64,000 nt of DNA, from assembly GCF_001514235.1 (NCBI RefSeq), contig NZ_KQ948932.1, forward strand, positions 1 through 64,000. Reading direction: 5' to 3'. Both the position numbers and the translations under genes were made by a program. The DNA comes from Streptomyces caeruleatus. Lineage in GTDB: Bacteria; Actinomycetota; Actinomycetes; Streptomycetales; Streptomycetaceae. The notes under the pieces were generated by a model, which searched no databases, had not been told where the DNA came from, and saw only the letters and a program-made list of their open reading frames with translations. This document shows, piece by piece, positions 23,529 to 36,303 of this stretch (position 1 is its first letter; every line of letters begins with the position of its first letter).

Positions 23529-24338
23529 ATGACGAGCACGAGGGTGCGCCGGTCGGCGTTCTGGGTCGCGCTGCTGACCGCGCTGACGGCCCTGGCCGCC
23601 TGCACCTCCGCCGACCGCCCCGAGAAGGCGGAGCGCACCGGGCCGGCCCGCGCCGTGACGGCCGCCCTGCGCACCGTCGAGCGCTCCACCGACCGGGCCG
23701 CGTCCGCTCGCGTCAGATCCACGACCACCATCGGCTCCACGCTGTCCATGAAGGCCGACGGCACCCTCGCCTGGCCCGACGACCTCACGGGCATCATGAC
23801 CATCACCTACACCGGGGGCACGACGGCCGAGGCGATGCGCCGCCTCGGGACCACGTCGATGGAGGCCCGCTACCTCCCCGACGCCTACTACGCGCGCATA
23901 GGCGAGGCGTTCGCCGCGAAGACCGACGGCAAGCACTGGATCAAGTACGCCTACGACGACCTGGACGACCTCGCCGGCAGCTCCGGAGCCGATCTCGCGG
24001 CCCAGATGCGCGATACCGCTCCGCACGCGTCGGTGAAGCGGCTGCTGTCCTCCACGGACGTACGGAAGGTCGGCGAGGAGACGGTCGCAGGCGAGCGCAC
24101 CACGCACTACTCCGGGTCGGTGCGGGTGGACGGCGGCACCACCGAACAGACCGTCGACATATGGGTCGACGGCCGGGACCTGCTGGTCAAGAAGGTCGAG
24201 AAGGGACGGACGGCCACGGGGCGGCTGACCCAGACCGCGTACTACAGCGACTACGGAGTCAAGGCCACGGTCGAGAAGCCCCCGGCGGAGGACACGGCGG
24301 ACCTCAAGAGGCTGCTGACGGGCTCGGCGGGGCGCTGA
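23529..24338 (+). CDS. LppX/LprG-like secreted lipoprotein
   Basis: A 269-aa lipoprotein: a basic N-region, the hydrophobic FWVALLTALTALAAC, with lipobox LAAC (Cys25). Its mature part, from VRSTTTIGSTLSMKADGTLAW to VDIWVDGRDLLVKKVEKGR, has the alternating-strand pattern of the LolA/LppX fold, which carries lipids or helps assemble envelope components. It is a paralogue of the next gene. Streptomycetes often have two such lipoproteins between rplA and rplJ. The ligand is unknown. Confidence 0.8.
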   Translation: MTSTRVRRSAFWVALLTALTALAACTSADRPEKAERTGPARAVTAALRTVERSTDRAASARVRSTTTIGSTLSMKADGTLAWPDDLTGIMTITYTGGTTAEAMRRLGTTSMEARYLPDAYYARIGEAFAAKTDGKHWIKYAYDDLDDLAGSSGADLAAQMRDTAPHASVKRLLSSTDVRKVGEETVAGERTTHYSGSVRVDGGTTEQTVDIWVDGRDLLVKKVEKGRTATGRLTQTAYYSDYGVKATVEKPPAEDTADLKRLLTGSAGR

Positions 24339-24446
24339 ATTCGCAGGACTGTTCAGGCCGCCTGGGATACGCTCCCGATCTTGCTGTGCGCCGACCACGC
24401 ATCAGCCATGTGTTCGCATCAGCCGTGTGTTCCTTGGGGGGAATCA

Positions 24447-25298
24447 GTGAGGCTTGCCGTACGTGCCGTCCTGCCTGCCGTCGCTCTGCCGGCCGCCGTG
24501 CTGCTGCTCGCCGGTTGTGGGGAGGGAGCCGGTGTGCAGGGGTCCGCCGGCTCATCGGCCGCCGACGCCGTCGCGCGGGCCGCGGAGAGGACCGAAGGGC
24601 TCGCTTCCCTGCGCTATCGCGTGACCGGCCGGTTTCCGGAGCGGGGGCGGATAGCGGACGAGGGGAGCGTCCGGAGGAAGCCGCTGGAGGCACGGCTCAC
24701 GACGGCCAACCTGAGCGGCGACCAGAAGGGCGAGACCGAGCTGCGTCTGGTCGGCGGGGTGCTGTACGGCAGCGCAGGGGACGACATGGTCGGGCAGCTG
24801 GGCGGCCGGCACTGGATCAGCTACGGCCCGGACGAGGAGTTCACCACGGACAGCGGCCTGCGTATGGACGTCGGCGGCCTGCGCGACCAGGTCGGCCGCA
24901 ACCCGGCACGGGAGGCCGCCTTCCTCGCCGACGCCGAGGACGTGAAGCGCGTCGGCTCAGAGAAGGTCGGCGGCGCCGATACGGCGCATTACACGGGCAC
25001 GGCCACGGTCGACGAGCTCCGGGCCTCGCTCGAGGGGATCAAGGACAAGGCCGTCAGGGAAGGGCGGGCGAACAGCCTCGACCAGTACGAGAAGGCGGGC
25101 GTGGACGAGCTCAGCCTGGACGTGTGGGTCGACCGCGACGAGCACGTCAAGCAGCTCCGCACCCAGGGCTTCGGCCGCCACGGCGCGCTCGACCTCACCT
25201 TCACCTTCCTCGACCAGGACAAGCCCGTGAGTGTCCGCGCGCCGCGCGCCGACGACACGGCGGACATGCGCAAGCCGCTGAAGAAGAGCGGGAGCTGA
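24447..25298 (+). CDS. LppX/LprG-like secreted lipoprotein, second copy
   Basis: A 283-aa lipoprotein with signal RLAVRAVLPAVALPAAVLLLAGC (lipobox LAGC). The mature chain has the same order of strands as the previous gene (SLRYRVTGRF, AEDVKRVGSEKVGGADTAHYTGTATV, LSLDVWVDRDEHVKQLRTQGFG, FTFLDQDKPVSVRAPRADDTADM). Identity to its neighbour looks low, so the duplication is old. The GTG at 24447 has GGGGGGAAT upstream. Confidence 0.8.
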   Translation: MRLAVRAVLPAVALPAAVLLLAGCGEGAGVQGSAGSSAADAVARAAERTEGLASLRYRVTGRFPERGRIADEGSVRRKPLEARLTTANLSGDQKGETELRLVGGVLYGSAGDDMVGQLGGRHWISYGPDEEFTTDSGLRMDVGGLRDQVGRNPAREAAFLADAEDVKRVGSEKVGGADTAHYTGTATVDELRASLEGIKDKAVREGRANSLDQYEKAGVDELSLDVWVDRDEHVKQLRTQGFGRHGALDLTFTFLDQDKPVSVRAPRADDTADMRKPLKKSGS

Positions 25299-25315
25299 GG
25301 GCCGTGGGGGCCGAT

Positions 25316-25345
25316 TTGCCTGACTGCGACTGAGTCCCGTACTCT
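25316..25345 (+). promoter_or_regulatory. rplJ-rplL promoter
   Basis: TTGCCT (25316-25321) and TACTCT (25340-25345) with an 18-bp spacer. Transcription should begin near 25352, giving a leader of about 235 bases. Confidence 0.6.
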
Positions 25346-25351
25346 CCTACA

Positions 25352-25588
25352 GAAGCCAAAGACCGCTGGTCGTTGCCGTGCGCTCGTGAGAGGGCGCGGT
25401 GGCCGAAGGATCCGCTGAAAATGCGGGCGACCCGCGCAGGTGACTGTGGAAGAACTCCCGGAGCGCGTACGTCAACGTGTGTGCCACCGGTCGAGTCCGC
25501 CCCGTGCGCCTGCGCCGGGGCGTTTCGTTTTCCCCAGTCCTCCTTCGGGTCCGCGCGGTCAGAATCACCCGGAAGGAGGCCGAGGCTC
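25352..25588 (+). promoter_or_regulatory. L10 leader with attenuator-like terminator
   Basis: The transcript leader before rplJ is long and can fold extensively. CGCCCCG (25498-25504) pairs with CGGGGCG (25516-25522) and runs into TTTCGTTTTCCCC, which looks like a true intrinsic terminator inside the leader. L10-L12 complexes repress their own operon by binding such leaders in many bacteria; control here by attenuation is an inference. Confidence 0.6.
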
Positions 25589-26119
25589 ATGGCGAGGCCC
25601 GACAAGGCTGCCGCAGTGGCCGAGTTGACGGAGCAGTTCCGCAACTCCAACGCTGCCGTGCTGACCGAGTACCGCGGTCTCACCGTGGCGCAGCTCAAGA
25701 CGCTGCGTCGTTCGCTCGGTGAGAACGCCCAGTACGCCGTGGTGAAGAACACGCTGACCAAGATTGCGGCCAACGAGGCCGGGATCACGACGCTGGACGA
25801 CCTGTTCAACGGTCCGACGGCTGTCGCCTTCGTCACCGGTGACCCGGTGGAGTCGGCGAAGGGTCTCCGTGACTTCGCCAAGGACAACCCGAATCTCGTC
25901 ATCAAGGGCGGTGTCCTTGAGGGTAAGGCGCTCAGCGCCGACGAGATCAAGAAGCTTGCGGACCTCGAGTCCCGCGAGGTTCTGCTCAGCAAGCTGGCCG
26001 GTGCCTTCAAGGCGAAGCAGTCCCAGGCTGCCTCCGTCTTCCAGGCGCTGCCGTCGAAGCTCGTCCGCACGGTGGACGCGCTCCGCGCCAAGCAGGCCGA
26101 GCAGGGCGGTGCCGAGTAA
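25589..26119 (+). CDS. rplJ: 50S ribosomal protein L10
   Basis: A 176-aa protein from ATG 25589 with GGAAGGAGG upstream: MARPDKAAAVAELTEQFRNSNAAVLTEYRGLTVAQLKTLRRSL. It forms the base of the L12 stalk on the large subunit; the C-terminal helix (VFQALPSKLVRTVDALRAKQAEQ) binds L12 dimers. Confidence 0.98.
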   Translation: MARPDKAAAVAELTEQFRNSNAAVLTEYRGLTVAQLKTLRRSLGENAQYAVVKNTLTKIAANEAGITTLDDLFNGPTAVAFVTGDPVESAKGLRDFAKDNPNLVIKGGVLEGKALSADEIKKLADLESREVLLSKLAGAFKAKQSQAASVFQALPSKLVRTVDALRAKQAEQGGAE

Positions 26120-26233
26120 TTCGGCTCGCACACTGGCCGCCGCAGCCTGACCGCGGAGGCCACAGCGGGCCGACGTACGCCCGCCTCACCCAGTACATCC
26201 GGCACCTGCCGATTTAGTGGAAGGACCGCCATC

Positions 26234-26623
26234 ATGGCGAAGCTCAGCCAGGAAGACCTGCTCGCGCAGTTCGAGGAGATGACCCTCATCGAGCTCTCCG
26301 AGTTCGTGAAGGCCTTCGAGGACAAGTTCGACGTCACCGCCGCCGCTGCCGCGCCGGTCGTCGTCGCCGGTGGTGCCGCTGGTGGCGCCGCCGCCGAGGC
26401 CGTCGAGGAGAAGGACGAGTTCGACGTCATCCTCACCGGTGCCGGCGACAAGAAGATCCAGGTCATCAAGGTCGTGCGTGAGCTGACCTCCCTGGGCCTG
26501 AAGGAGGCCAAGGACCTCGTGGACGGCGCCCCGAAGCCCGTTCTCGAGAAGGTCGCCAAGGACGCCGCCGAGAAGGCCGCCGAGTCCCTCAAGGGCGCCG
26601 GCGCCTCCGTCGAGGTCAAGTAA
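26234..26623 (+). CDS. rplL: 50S ribosomal protein L7/L12
   Basis: A 129-aa stalk protein: an N-terminal dimerisation helix (LSQEDLLAQFEEMTLIELSEFVKAFEDKF), an Ala/Gly hinge and the C-terminal factor-binding domain EEKDEFDVILTGAGDKKIQVIKVVRELTSLGLKEAKDLVDGAPK. It recruits the GTPases of translation, two of which (EF-G and EF-Tu) are encoded in this window. Confidence 0.98.
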   Translation: MAKLSQEDLLAQFEEMTLIELSEFVKAFEDKFDVTAAAAAPVVVAGGAAGGAAAEAVEEKDEFDVILTGAGDKKIQVIKVVRELTSLGLKEAKDLVDGAPKPVLEKVAKDAAEKAAESLKGAGASVEVK

Positions 26624-26694
26624 GACCTTTCGGTCGAGTACGACCGTCTCGCGTACTGAACGCAGCCTCGTAAGGCTGTAACGCAGTCGCCTCC

Positions 26695-26726
26695 AAGAGC
26701 GATCATCCATTCGGGTGGTCGCTCTT
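26695..26726 (+). terminator. hairpin between rplL and rpoB
   Basis: AAGAGCGATCATCC (26695-26708) pairs with GGGTGGTCGCTCTT (26713-26726) through Watson-Crick and two G-U pairs around ATTC. It would attenuate read-through from the ribosomal genes into rpoBC. Confidence 0.65.
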
Positions 26727-26989
26727 CGGCGTTCCTGGGGGCGCGGCCACGGTTACCTTGCACCCGCTAGGGCGGGGGGTATGGTGATCTTCGTCGTGTC
26801 TCCGGGAGCCCCTGGGTTCGGGCATGGGGGCCTTGACGAACCGCACGCAGCGCGCAATTCTCAGGACGCGTCGTCACAAGGATCCGAATCCGAGGCATGG
26901 ATCGGCGACGAAGAGGGCAGTATCAACGTGCATTGAGGGCGAGCATGCCGAGGGCGTTGAGAACAACGAGGGTCGCGAAAAACCCGCAC

Positions 26990-27018
26990 TGGACATCAGT
27001 GTGCCAAGTGGCTACACT
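26990..27018 (+). promoter_or_regulatory. rpoB promoter and leader
   Basis: TGGACA (26990-26995) and TACACT (27013-27018) are 17 bp apart. The start near 27025 gives a leader of about 180 bases. It includes CTTTGCGCTGCCTGTTAGCT, which I recall as unusually conserved before actinobacterial rpoB genes. The rest of 26727-26989 holds no credible gene. Confidence 0.6.
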
Positions 27019-27204
27019 GACCCTTTGCGCTGCCTGTTAGCTGTCCCCTGCCCGTCACCAGGGGCATGCCCTCGCTTGAGCACCGATGACCGGACCATCC
27101 CTGACCTGGCCATTCTTTGGTCGGAGAAGGAACCCCGTGTCTCTGTGTCCCGGTGAGGGGCCGGTACGCGCGTAGTGAGTCCGAGCCCTCGGAAGGACCC
27201 CCTC

Positions 27205-30200
27205 TTGGCCGCCTCGCGCACTGCCTCGACCGCGAATACGAACAACGGCGCCAGCACCGCCCCGCTGCGCATCTCTTTTGCAAAGATCAAGGAGCCCCTC
27301 GAGGTTCCGAACCTGCTCGCGCTGCAGACCGAGAGCTTCGACTGGCTGCTCGGCAACACCGCCTGGCAGAGTCGGGTCGAGGCGGCTCTGGAGTCGGGTC
27401 AGGACGTCCCCACCAAGTCCGGTCTGGAGGAGATCTTCGAGGAGATCTCCCCGATCGAGGACTTCTCCGGGTCGATGTCGCTGACGTTCCGCGACCACCG
27501 TTTCGAGCCGCCGAAGAACAGCATCGACGAGTGCAAGGAGCGCGACTTCACGTACGCCGCCCCGCTCTTCGTGACGGCTGAGTTCACCAACAACGAGACC
27601 GGCGAGATCAAGTCCCAGACGGTCTTCATGGGCGACTTCCCGCTCATGACCCACAAGGGCACCTTCGTCATCAACGGCACCGAGCGTGTCGTGGTGTCGC
27701 AGCTGGTCCGTTCGCCGGGTGTCTACTTCGACAGCTCGATCGACAAGACGTCCGACAAGGACATCTTCTCCGCCAAGATCATCCCGTCCCGGGGTGCCTG
27801 GCTGGAGATGGAGATCGACAAGCGCGACATGGTCGGTGTCCGCATCGACCGCAAGCGCAAGCAGTCCGTGACCGTTCTGCTCAAGGCTCTCGGTTGGACG
27901 ACCGAGCAGATCCTCGAGGAGTTCGGCGAGTACGAGTCCATGCGCGCCACCCTGGAGAAGGACCACACCCAGGGCCAGGACGACGCGCTGCTCGACATCT
28001 ACCGCAAGCTGCGTCCGGGCGAGCCCCCCACGCGTGAGGCCGCGCAGACGCTTCTGGAGAACCTGTACTTCAACCCGAAGCGCTACGACCTCGCCAAGGT
28101 CGGCCGCTACAAGGTCAACAAGAAGCTGGGTGCGGAGGCTCCGCTCGACGCGGGCATCCTGACCGTCGAGGACGTCATCTCGACGATCAAGTACCTGGTG
28201 AAGCTGCACGCCGGCGAGACCGAGACGGCCGCGGACAACGGCCAGACGATCGTCGTCGAGACCGACGACATCGACCACTTCGGCAACCGTCGTCTGCGCA
28301 GCGTCGGCGAGCTCATCCAGAACCAGGTCCGCACGGGTCTGGCTCGTATGGAGCGCGTCGTCCGTGAGCGCATGACGACCCAGGACGTCGAGGCGATCAC
28401 GCCGCAGACCCTGATCAACATCCGGCCGGTCGTCGCCTCCATCAAGGAGTTCTTCGGCACCAGCCAGCTGTCGCAGTTCATGGACCAGAACAACCCGCTG
28501 TCGGGTCTCACCCACAAGCGCCGTCTGTCGGCTCTTGGCCCGGGTGGTCTCTCCCGTGAGCGGGCCGGCTTCGAGGTCCGTGACGTGCACCCGTCTCACT
28601 ACGGCCGTATGTGCCCCATTGAGACCCCTGAGGGCCCGAACATCGGTCTGATCGGTTCGCTCGCCTCCTACGGCCGCGTCAACGCGTTCGGTTTCGTGGA
28701 GACGCCGTACCGCAAGGTCGTCGACGGTCAGGTCACCGACGAGGTGGACTACCTGACGGCCGACGAAGAGGACCGCTTCGTCATCGCGCAGGCCAACGCC
28801 ACGCTCAACGACGACCTGCGCTTCACCGAGAACCGCGTCCTGGTCCGCCGCCGTGGCGGCGAGGTCGACTACGTCGCCGGTGACGACGTGGACTACATGG
28901 ATGTCTCGCCGCGCCAGATGGTGTCGGTCGCGACCGCCATGATCCCCTTCCTCGAGCACGACGACGCCAACCGTGCCCTCATGGGCGCGAACATGATGCG
29001 TCAGGCCGTCCCGCTCATCAAGAGCGAGTCCCCGCTCGTCGGCACCGGCATGGAGTACCGCTCCGCCGTCGACGCCGGCGACGTGGTCAAGGCCGAGAAG
29101 GCGGGTGTGGTCCAGGAGGTCTCCGCGGACTACATCACCACCGCCAACGACGACGGCACGTACATCACGTACCGCCTGGCCAAGTTCGCCCGCTCCAACC
29201 AGGGCACCTCGGTCAACCAGAAGGTCATCGTCAACGAGGGCGACCGGATCATCGAGGGCCAGGTCCTGGCCGACGGTCCGGCCACCGAGAACGGCGAGAT
29301 GGCGCTGGGCAAGAACCTGCTCGTGGCGTTCATGCCGTGGGAGGGTCACAACTACGAGGACGCGATCATCCTGTCGCAGCGCCTCGTGCAGGACGACGTC
29401 CTCTCCTCGATCCACATCGAGGAGCACGAGGTCGACGCCCGTGACACCAAGCTCGGCCCCGAGGAGATCACCCGGGACATCCCGAACGTCTCCGAGGAGG
29501 TCCTCGCCGACCTCGACGAGCGCGGCATCATCCGGATCGGTGCCGAGGTCGTCGCCGGCGACATCCTCGTCGGCAAGGTCACGCCCAAGGGTGAGACCGA
29601 GCTGACGCCGGAGGAGCGCCTGCTGCGCGCGATCTTCGGTGAGAAGGCCCGTGAGGTCCGTGACACCTCGCTGAAGGTCCCGCACGGCGAGATCGGCAAG
29701 GTCATCGGCGTCCGCGTCTTCGACCGTGAAGAGGGCGACGAGCTGCCGCCGGGCGTGAACCAGCTGGTTCGTGTCTACGTGGCGCAGAAGCGCAAGATCA
29801 CCGACGGTGACAAGCTCGCCGGCCGTCACGGCAACAAGGGTGTTATCTCGAAGATCCTTCCGATCGAGGACATGCCGTTCCTCGAGGACGGAACTCCGGT
29901 CGACATCATCCTCAACCCGCTGGGTGTGCCGTCCCGAATGAACCCGGGACAGGTCCTGGAGATCCACCTCGGCTGGCTCGCCAGCCGCGGCTGGGACGTC
30001 TCCGGCCTCGCGGACGACTGGGCGCAGCGCCTCCAGGCGATCGGCGCCGACTCGGTCCAGCCGGGCACCAACGTCGCGACCCCGGTCTTCGACGGTGCCC
30101 GTGAGGACGAGCTCGCGGGTCTGCTGCAGCACACCATCCCGAACCGCGACGGCGAGCGCATGGTGCAGCCGACCGGTAAGGCGCGGCTGTTCGACGGCCG

Positions 30201-30690
30201 TAGCGGTGAGCCGTTCCCGGACCCGATCTCCATCGGCTACATGTACATCCTGAAGCTGCACCACCTGGTCGACGACAAGCTCCACGCTCGCTCGACCGGT
30301 CCGTACAGCATGATCACCCAGCAGCCGCTGGGTGGTAAGGCCCAGTTCGGTGGCCAGCGCTTCGGTGAGATGGAGGTGTGGGCGCTGGAGGCTTACGGCG
30401 CCGCGTACGCCCTCCAGGAGCTGCTGACCATCAAGTCCGACGACGTCACCGGCCGCGTGAAGGTCTACGAGGCCATCGTCAAGGGCGAGAACATCCCCGA
30501 GCCCGGCATCCCCGAGTCCTTCAAGGTGCTCATCAAGGAGATGCAGTCGCTCTGCCTGAACGTGGAGGTGCTGTCCAGCGACGGTATGTCCATCGAGATG
30601 CGTGACACCGACGAGGACGTCTTCCGCGCTGCGGAGGAGCTCGGCATCGACCTGTCCCGGCGCGAGCCGAGCAGCGTCGAAGAGGTCTGA
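27205..30690 (+). CDS. rpoB: DNA-directed RNA polymerase subunit beta
   Basis: An 1161-aa protein if started at TTG 27205 (GGAAGGA eight bases upstream), the usual Streptomyces length; a GTG at 27175 would add ten unlike residues. The rifampicin pocket, residues about 414-450, reads FFGTSQLSQFMDQNNPLSGL and THKRRLSALGPGGLSRERAG with the sensitive-type Asp, His and Ser. C-terminal clamp and active-site segments (KRKITDGDKLAGRHGNKGV; LGGKAQFGGQRFGEMEVWALEA) are complete. Single rpoB of the core enzyme, co-transcribed with rpoC. Confidence 0.98.
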   Translation: MAASRTASTANTNNGASTAPLRISFAKIKEPLEVPNLLALQTESFDWLLGNTAWQSRVEAALESGQDVPTKSGLEEIFEEISPIEDFSGSMSLTFRDHRFEPPKNSIDECKERDFTYAAPLFVTAEFTNNETGEIKSQTVFMGDFPLMTHKGTFVINGTERVVVSQLVRSPGVYFDSSIDKTSDKDIFSAKIIPSRGAWLEMEIDKRDMVGVRIDRKRKQSVTVLLKALGWTTEQILEEFGEYESMRATLEKDHTQGQDDALLDIYRKLRPGEPPTREAAQTLLENLYFNPKRYDLAKVGRYKVNKKLGAEAPLDAGILTVEDVISTIKYLVKLHAGETETAADNGQTIVVETDDIDHFGNRRLRSVGELIQNQVRTGLARMERVVRERMTTQDVEAITPQTLINIRPVVASIKEFFGTSQLSQFMDQNNPLSGLTHKRRLSALGPGGLSRERAGFEVRDVHPSHYGRMCPIETPEGPNIGLIGSLASYGRVNAFGFVETPYRKVVDGQVTDEVDYLTADEEDRFVIAQANATLNDDLRFTENRVLVRRRGGEVDYVAGDDVDYMDVSPRQMVSVATAMIPFLEHDDANRALMGANMMRQAVPLIKSESPLVGTGMEYRSAVDAGDVVKAEKAGVVQEVSADYITTANDDGTYITYRLAKFARSNQGTSVNQKVIVNEGDRIIEGQVLADGPATENGEMALGKNLLVAFMPWEGHNYEDAIILSQRLVQDDVLSSIHIEEHEVDARDTKLGPEEITRDIPNVSEEVLADLDERGIIRIGAEVVAGDILVGKVTPKGETELTPEERLLRAIFGEKAREVRDTSLKVPHGEIGKVIGVRVFDREEGDELPPGVNQLVRVYVAQKRKITDGDKLAGRHGNKGVISKILPIEDMPFLEDGTPVDIILNPLGVPSRMNPGQVLEIHLGWLASRGWDVSGLADDWAQRLQAIGADSVQPGTNVATPVFDGAREDELAGLLQHTIPNRDGERMVQPTGKARLFDGRSGEPFPDPISIGYMYILKLHHLVDDKLHARSTGPYSMITQQPLGGKAQFGGQRFGEMEVWALEAYGAAYALQELLTIKSDDVTGRVKVYEAIVKGENIPEPGIPESFKVLIKEMQSLCLNVEVLSSDGMSIEMRDTDEDVFRAAEELGIDLSRREPSSVEEV

Positions 30691-30788
30691 CGGGAGTCCG
30701 GCGGGGCCCTCACCCACAGGGCCCCGCCGACCCCCAGGCCCCCGTTTCAGACCCCAAGACTTACAACCCTGAGAGGGATTGACGCATA

Positions 30789-34688
<3,900 letters not shown>

Positions 34689-34702
34689 GGCGTACGTCCA
34701 CT

Positions 34703-34736
34703 GAAGGGCGGTCACCTCTCGGGGTGGCCGCCCTTC
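34703..34736. terminator. rpoC terminator, shared with the converging island
   Basis: GAAGGGCGGTCACC (34703-34716) pairs with GGTGGCCGCCCTTC (34723-34736) with one mismatch. It lies between rpoC and the convergent M48 gene (6 bases away) and can serve both. Confidence 0.8.
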
Positions 34737-34742
34737 GGCGTG

Positions 34743-35744
34743 TCAGTGGCCGCTTTCCAGGTGTGCCTGTAGGTGGTGCAGGCGCGTGTGCACATCCGGA
34801 TGCGAGTCCAGCAGCCGTGCGATCAGGCCCTGTGGTCCGAACGGGGCACCCCCGGCCGCGGCGACCGCCCGCTCGGACTCCTCCCGCTGGTGCTCCTCGT
34901 GCAGCACGGTGATCAGCTGGGGCGCGAAGCCGAGACCCGCCGCGTGCTCGTCCGCCCTGAGCTCGGCGCGCCTGGACACGGCTGCGGCCACGTAAGGGGT
35001 GGCCAACGGCAGGAACACCAGGCCGTACGTGGCCGTCGCGAGGGCGACCACGGTGGCGCCCAGCACACCGATCAGTACGGCGGCGGCGCCCACGGGCAGG
35101 CGGTCGACCTGCGAGGCCAGCCGCAGCAGCAGCCGCCAGGCGAGCCGCCCCGGCAGGGCGTACCAGGAGGTGAGCAGCGATGCCCAGGCGTGTCCCCGGG
35201 CGTGATGGCCCAGCTCATGCGCGAGTACGCCGGCGAGCTGGGCGGACTGCAGGGTCCGCAGCGAGTGGCTGGTGACACCGACGATGTGACCGGCCGCGGC
35301 CATGGCGTTGATCCCGACGCCGTCCTCGACCCACAGCTGGTAGGCGTTGCCGTCCACTCCCGCACGGGCGGTGACCTCACGCCACACGGACCGTAGCTTC
35401 CGCCCCTCCTCCGGGGTGGGGTGGCGCAGGCCGAACAGCCGTCGGGCCATGAGCCGTTCGCAGGGCTGGTGGAAGGCCAGGGAACCGCTCAGCACCCAGC
35501 ATCCGAACGGCGCCCACCAGGGCATGCCGCTCAGGGCGTCCACGGCGTACGCCGCCCCGAAGACGACGGCCAGGCCGGCGAACAGGTGCGGGAGGTGGAG
35601 CACCAGCGATCCGAGGGTGGTGACGTCCACGCCGCGCTGACGTGCGGTGATGTGGATACGGCCAGTACGCCCGAGAAGGTCGTCCGGCTCCGACGGGGAG
35701 GGGGCCGGTTCCTCCGGTATCCCGGACTCGTACGACGGGGGCAT
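34743..35744 (-). CDS. M48 family metalloprotease, island gene 6
   Basis: A 333-aa membrane-anchored zinc peptidase. Two hydrophobic segments lie at about residues 42-70 and 76-92. The catalytic helix is VLAHELGHHARGH with HExxH at residues 176-180, hydrophobic spans follow at about 205-245, and RRAELRADEHAAGLG holds the third zinc ligand Glu. This is the HtpX/Ste24 topology with the active site on the cytoplasmic side. GGGAAGGAA lies before ATG 35744. It is the last gene of the cyclase-led minus-strand run, 40 bases after the Pycsar-type effector. It may trim island proteins or act as a second effector (inference). Confidence 0.88.
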   Translation of the reverse strand: MPPSYESGIPEEPAPSPSEPDDLLGRTGRIHITARQRGVDVTTLGSLVLHLPHLFAGLAVVFGAAYAVDALSGMPWWAPFGCWVLSGSLAFHQPCERLMARRLFGLRHPTPEEGRKLRSVWREVTARAGVDGNAYQLWVEDGVGINAMAAAGHIVGVTSHSLRTLQSAQLAGVLAHELGHHARGHAWASLLTSWYALPGRLAWRLLLRLASQVDRLPVGAAAVLIGVLGATVVALATATYGLVFLPLATPYVAAAVSRRAELRADEHAAGLGFAPQLITVLHEEHQREESERAVAAAGGAPFGPQGLIARLLDSHPDVHTRLHHLQAHLESGH

Positions 35745-35784
35745 GGTTCTTCCTTCCCGTGCCGACGGCACAGAGCGGGGAGGT

Positions 35785-36303
35785 TCAGGCGAGGAGCATC
35801 GACCCGGGCAGCAGGACCGCTGCGTTGCCGAAGGCGATCAGGCCGGTCCGGATCCAAAAGTGCTTGCGGGAGGCGATGGCGCTCGTCTCGGTCAGGGCGA
35901 GCAGCAGGGCCCTGACGGGGTCGCGTCCCGTGTCCGTGAGTGCGGCGGTGAGCCGGCCGACCTGTGCGGCTCGCCGTATGTCGCCGAAGTAGGTGAGCGG
36001 CCGACCGGGCGTCCAGCGGCTTCGTCCGTAGCGGGGCAGCACCGCCAGCAGCAGGGCGAAGAGGGCGATGACCAGGGAGAACACCCCGGCCCACCACAGC
36101 AGGGCGGCGGGGCCGGGGAGCCGGGCCGGGGTCCAGTGGCGGCTGGTCAGCAGCGCGGCCAGCACGCCCGCCGAGATGCCGAGCGCTCCGACCAGGACGG
36201 TGGCCTTGCTGTCGGCGCGGGTGATCTCGCCGCGGAGTTCTGTGAGCAGCCGGGCGGCCACCTGTGCTCCGGGGTCGTCCGGCGAGGTGACGGCCCGGTT
36301 CAT
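35785..36303 (-). CDS. Pycsar system effector family protein (PycTM-like)
   Basis: A 172-aa membrane protein that matches the PycTM pattern: the soluble lead AARLLTELRGEITRADSKATVLVGALG, transmembrane segments at about residues 33-51, 64-89 and 150-171, and the loop PLTYFGDIRRAAQVGRL... ALTETSAIASRKHFWIRTGLIAFG. In Pycsar defence, a cyclic pyrimidine monophosphate made on infection activates such effectors, which damage the inner membrane. The ATG overlaps the stop of the SPFH-like gene (ATGA). The cyclase is three genes upstream in the same operon, not adjacent as in simple Pycsar pairs. Confidence 0.82.
   Translation of the reverse strand: MNRAVTSPDDPGAQVAARLLTELRGEITRADSKATVLVGALGISAGVLAALLTSRHWTPARLPGPAALLWWAGVFSLVIALFALLLAVLPRYGRSRWTPGRPLTYFGDIRRAAQVGRLTAALTDTGRDPVRALLLALTETSAIASRKHFWIRTGLIAFGNAAVLLPGSMLLA

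Noticed and set aside
25440..25588. Small coding frame inside the rplJ leader
   Set aside because: It overlaps the predicted terminator stem, has no family likeness and poor start context.
28440..28590. Rifampicin-resistance alleles in rpoB
   Set aside because: The cluster has the sensitive-type residues (MDQNN, THKRR, ALGPGG).
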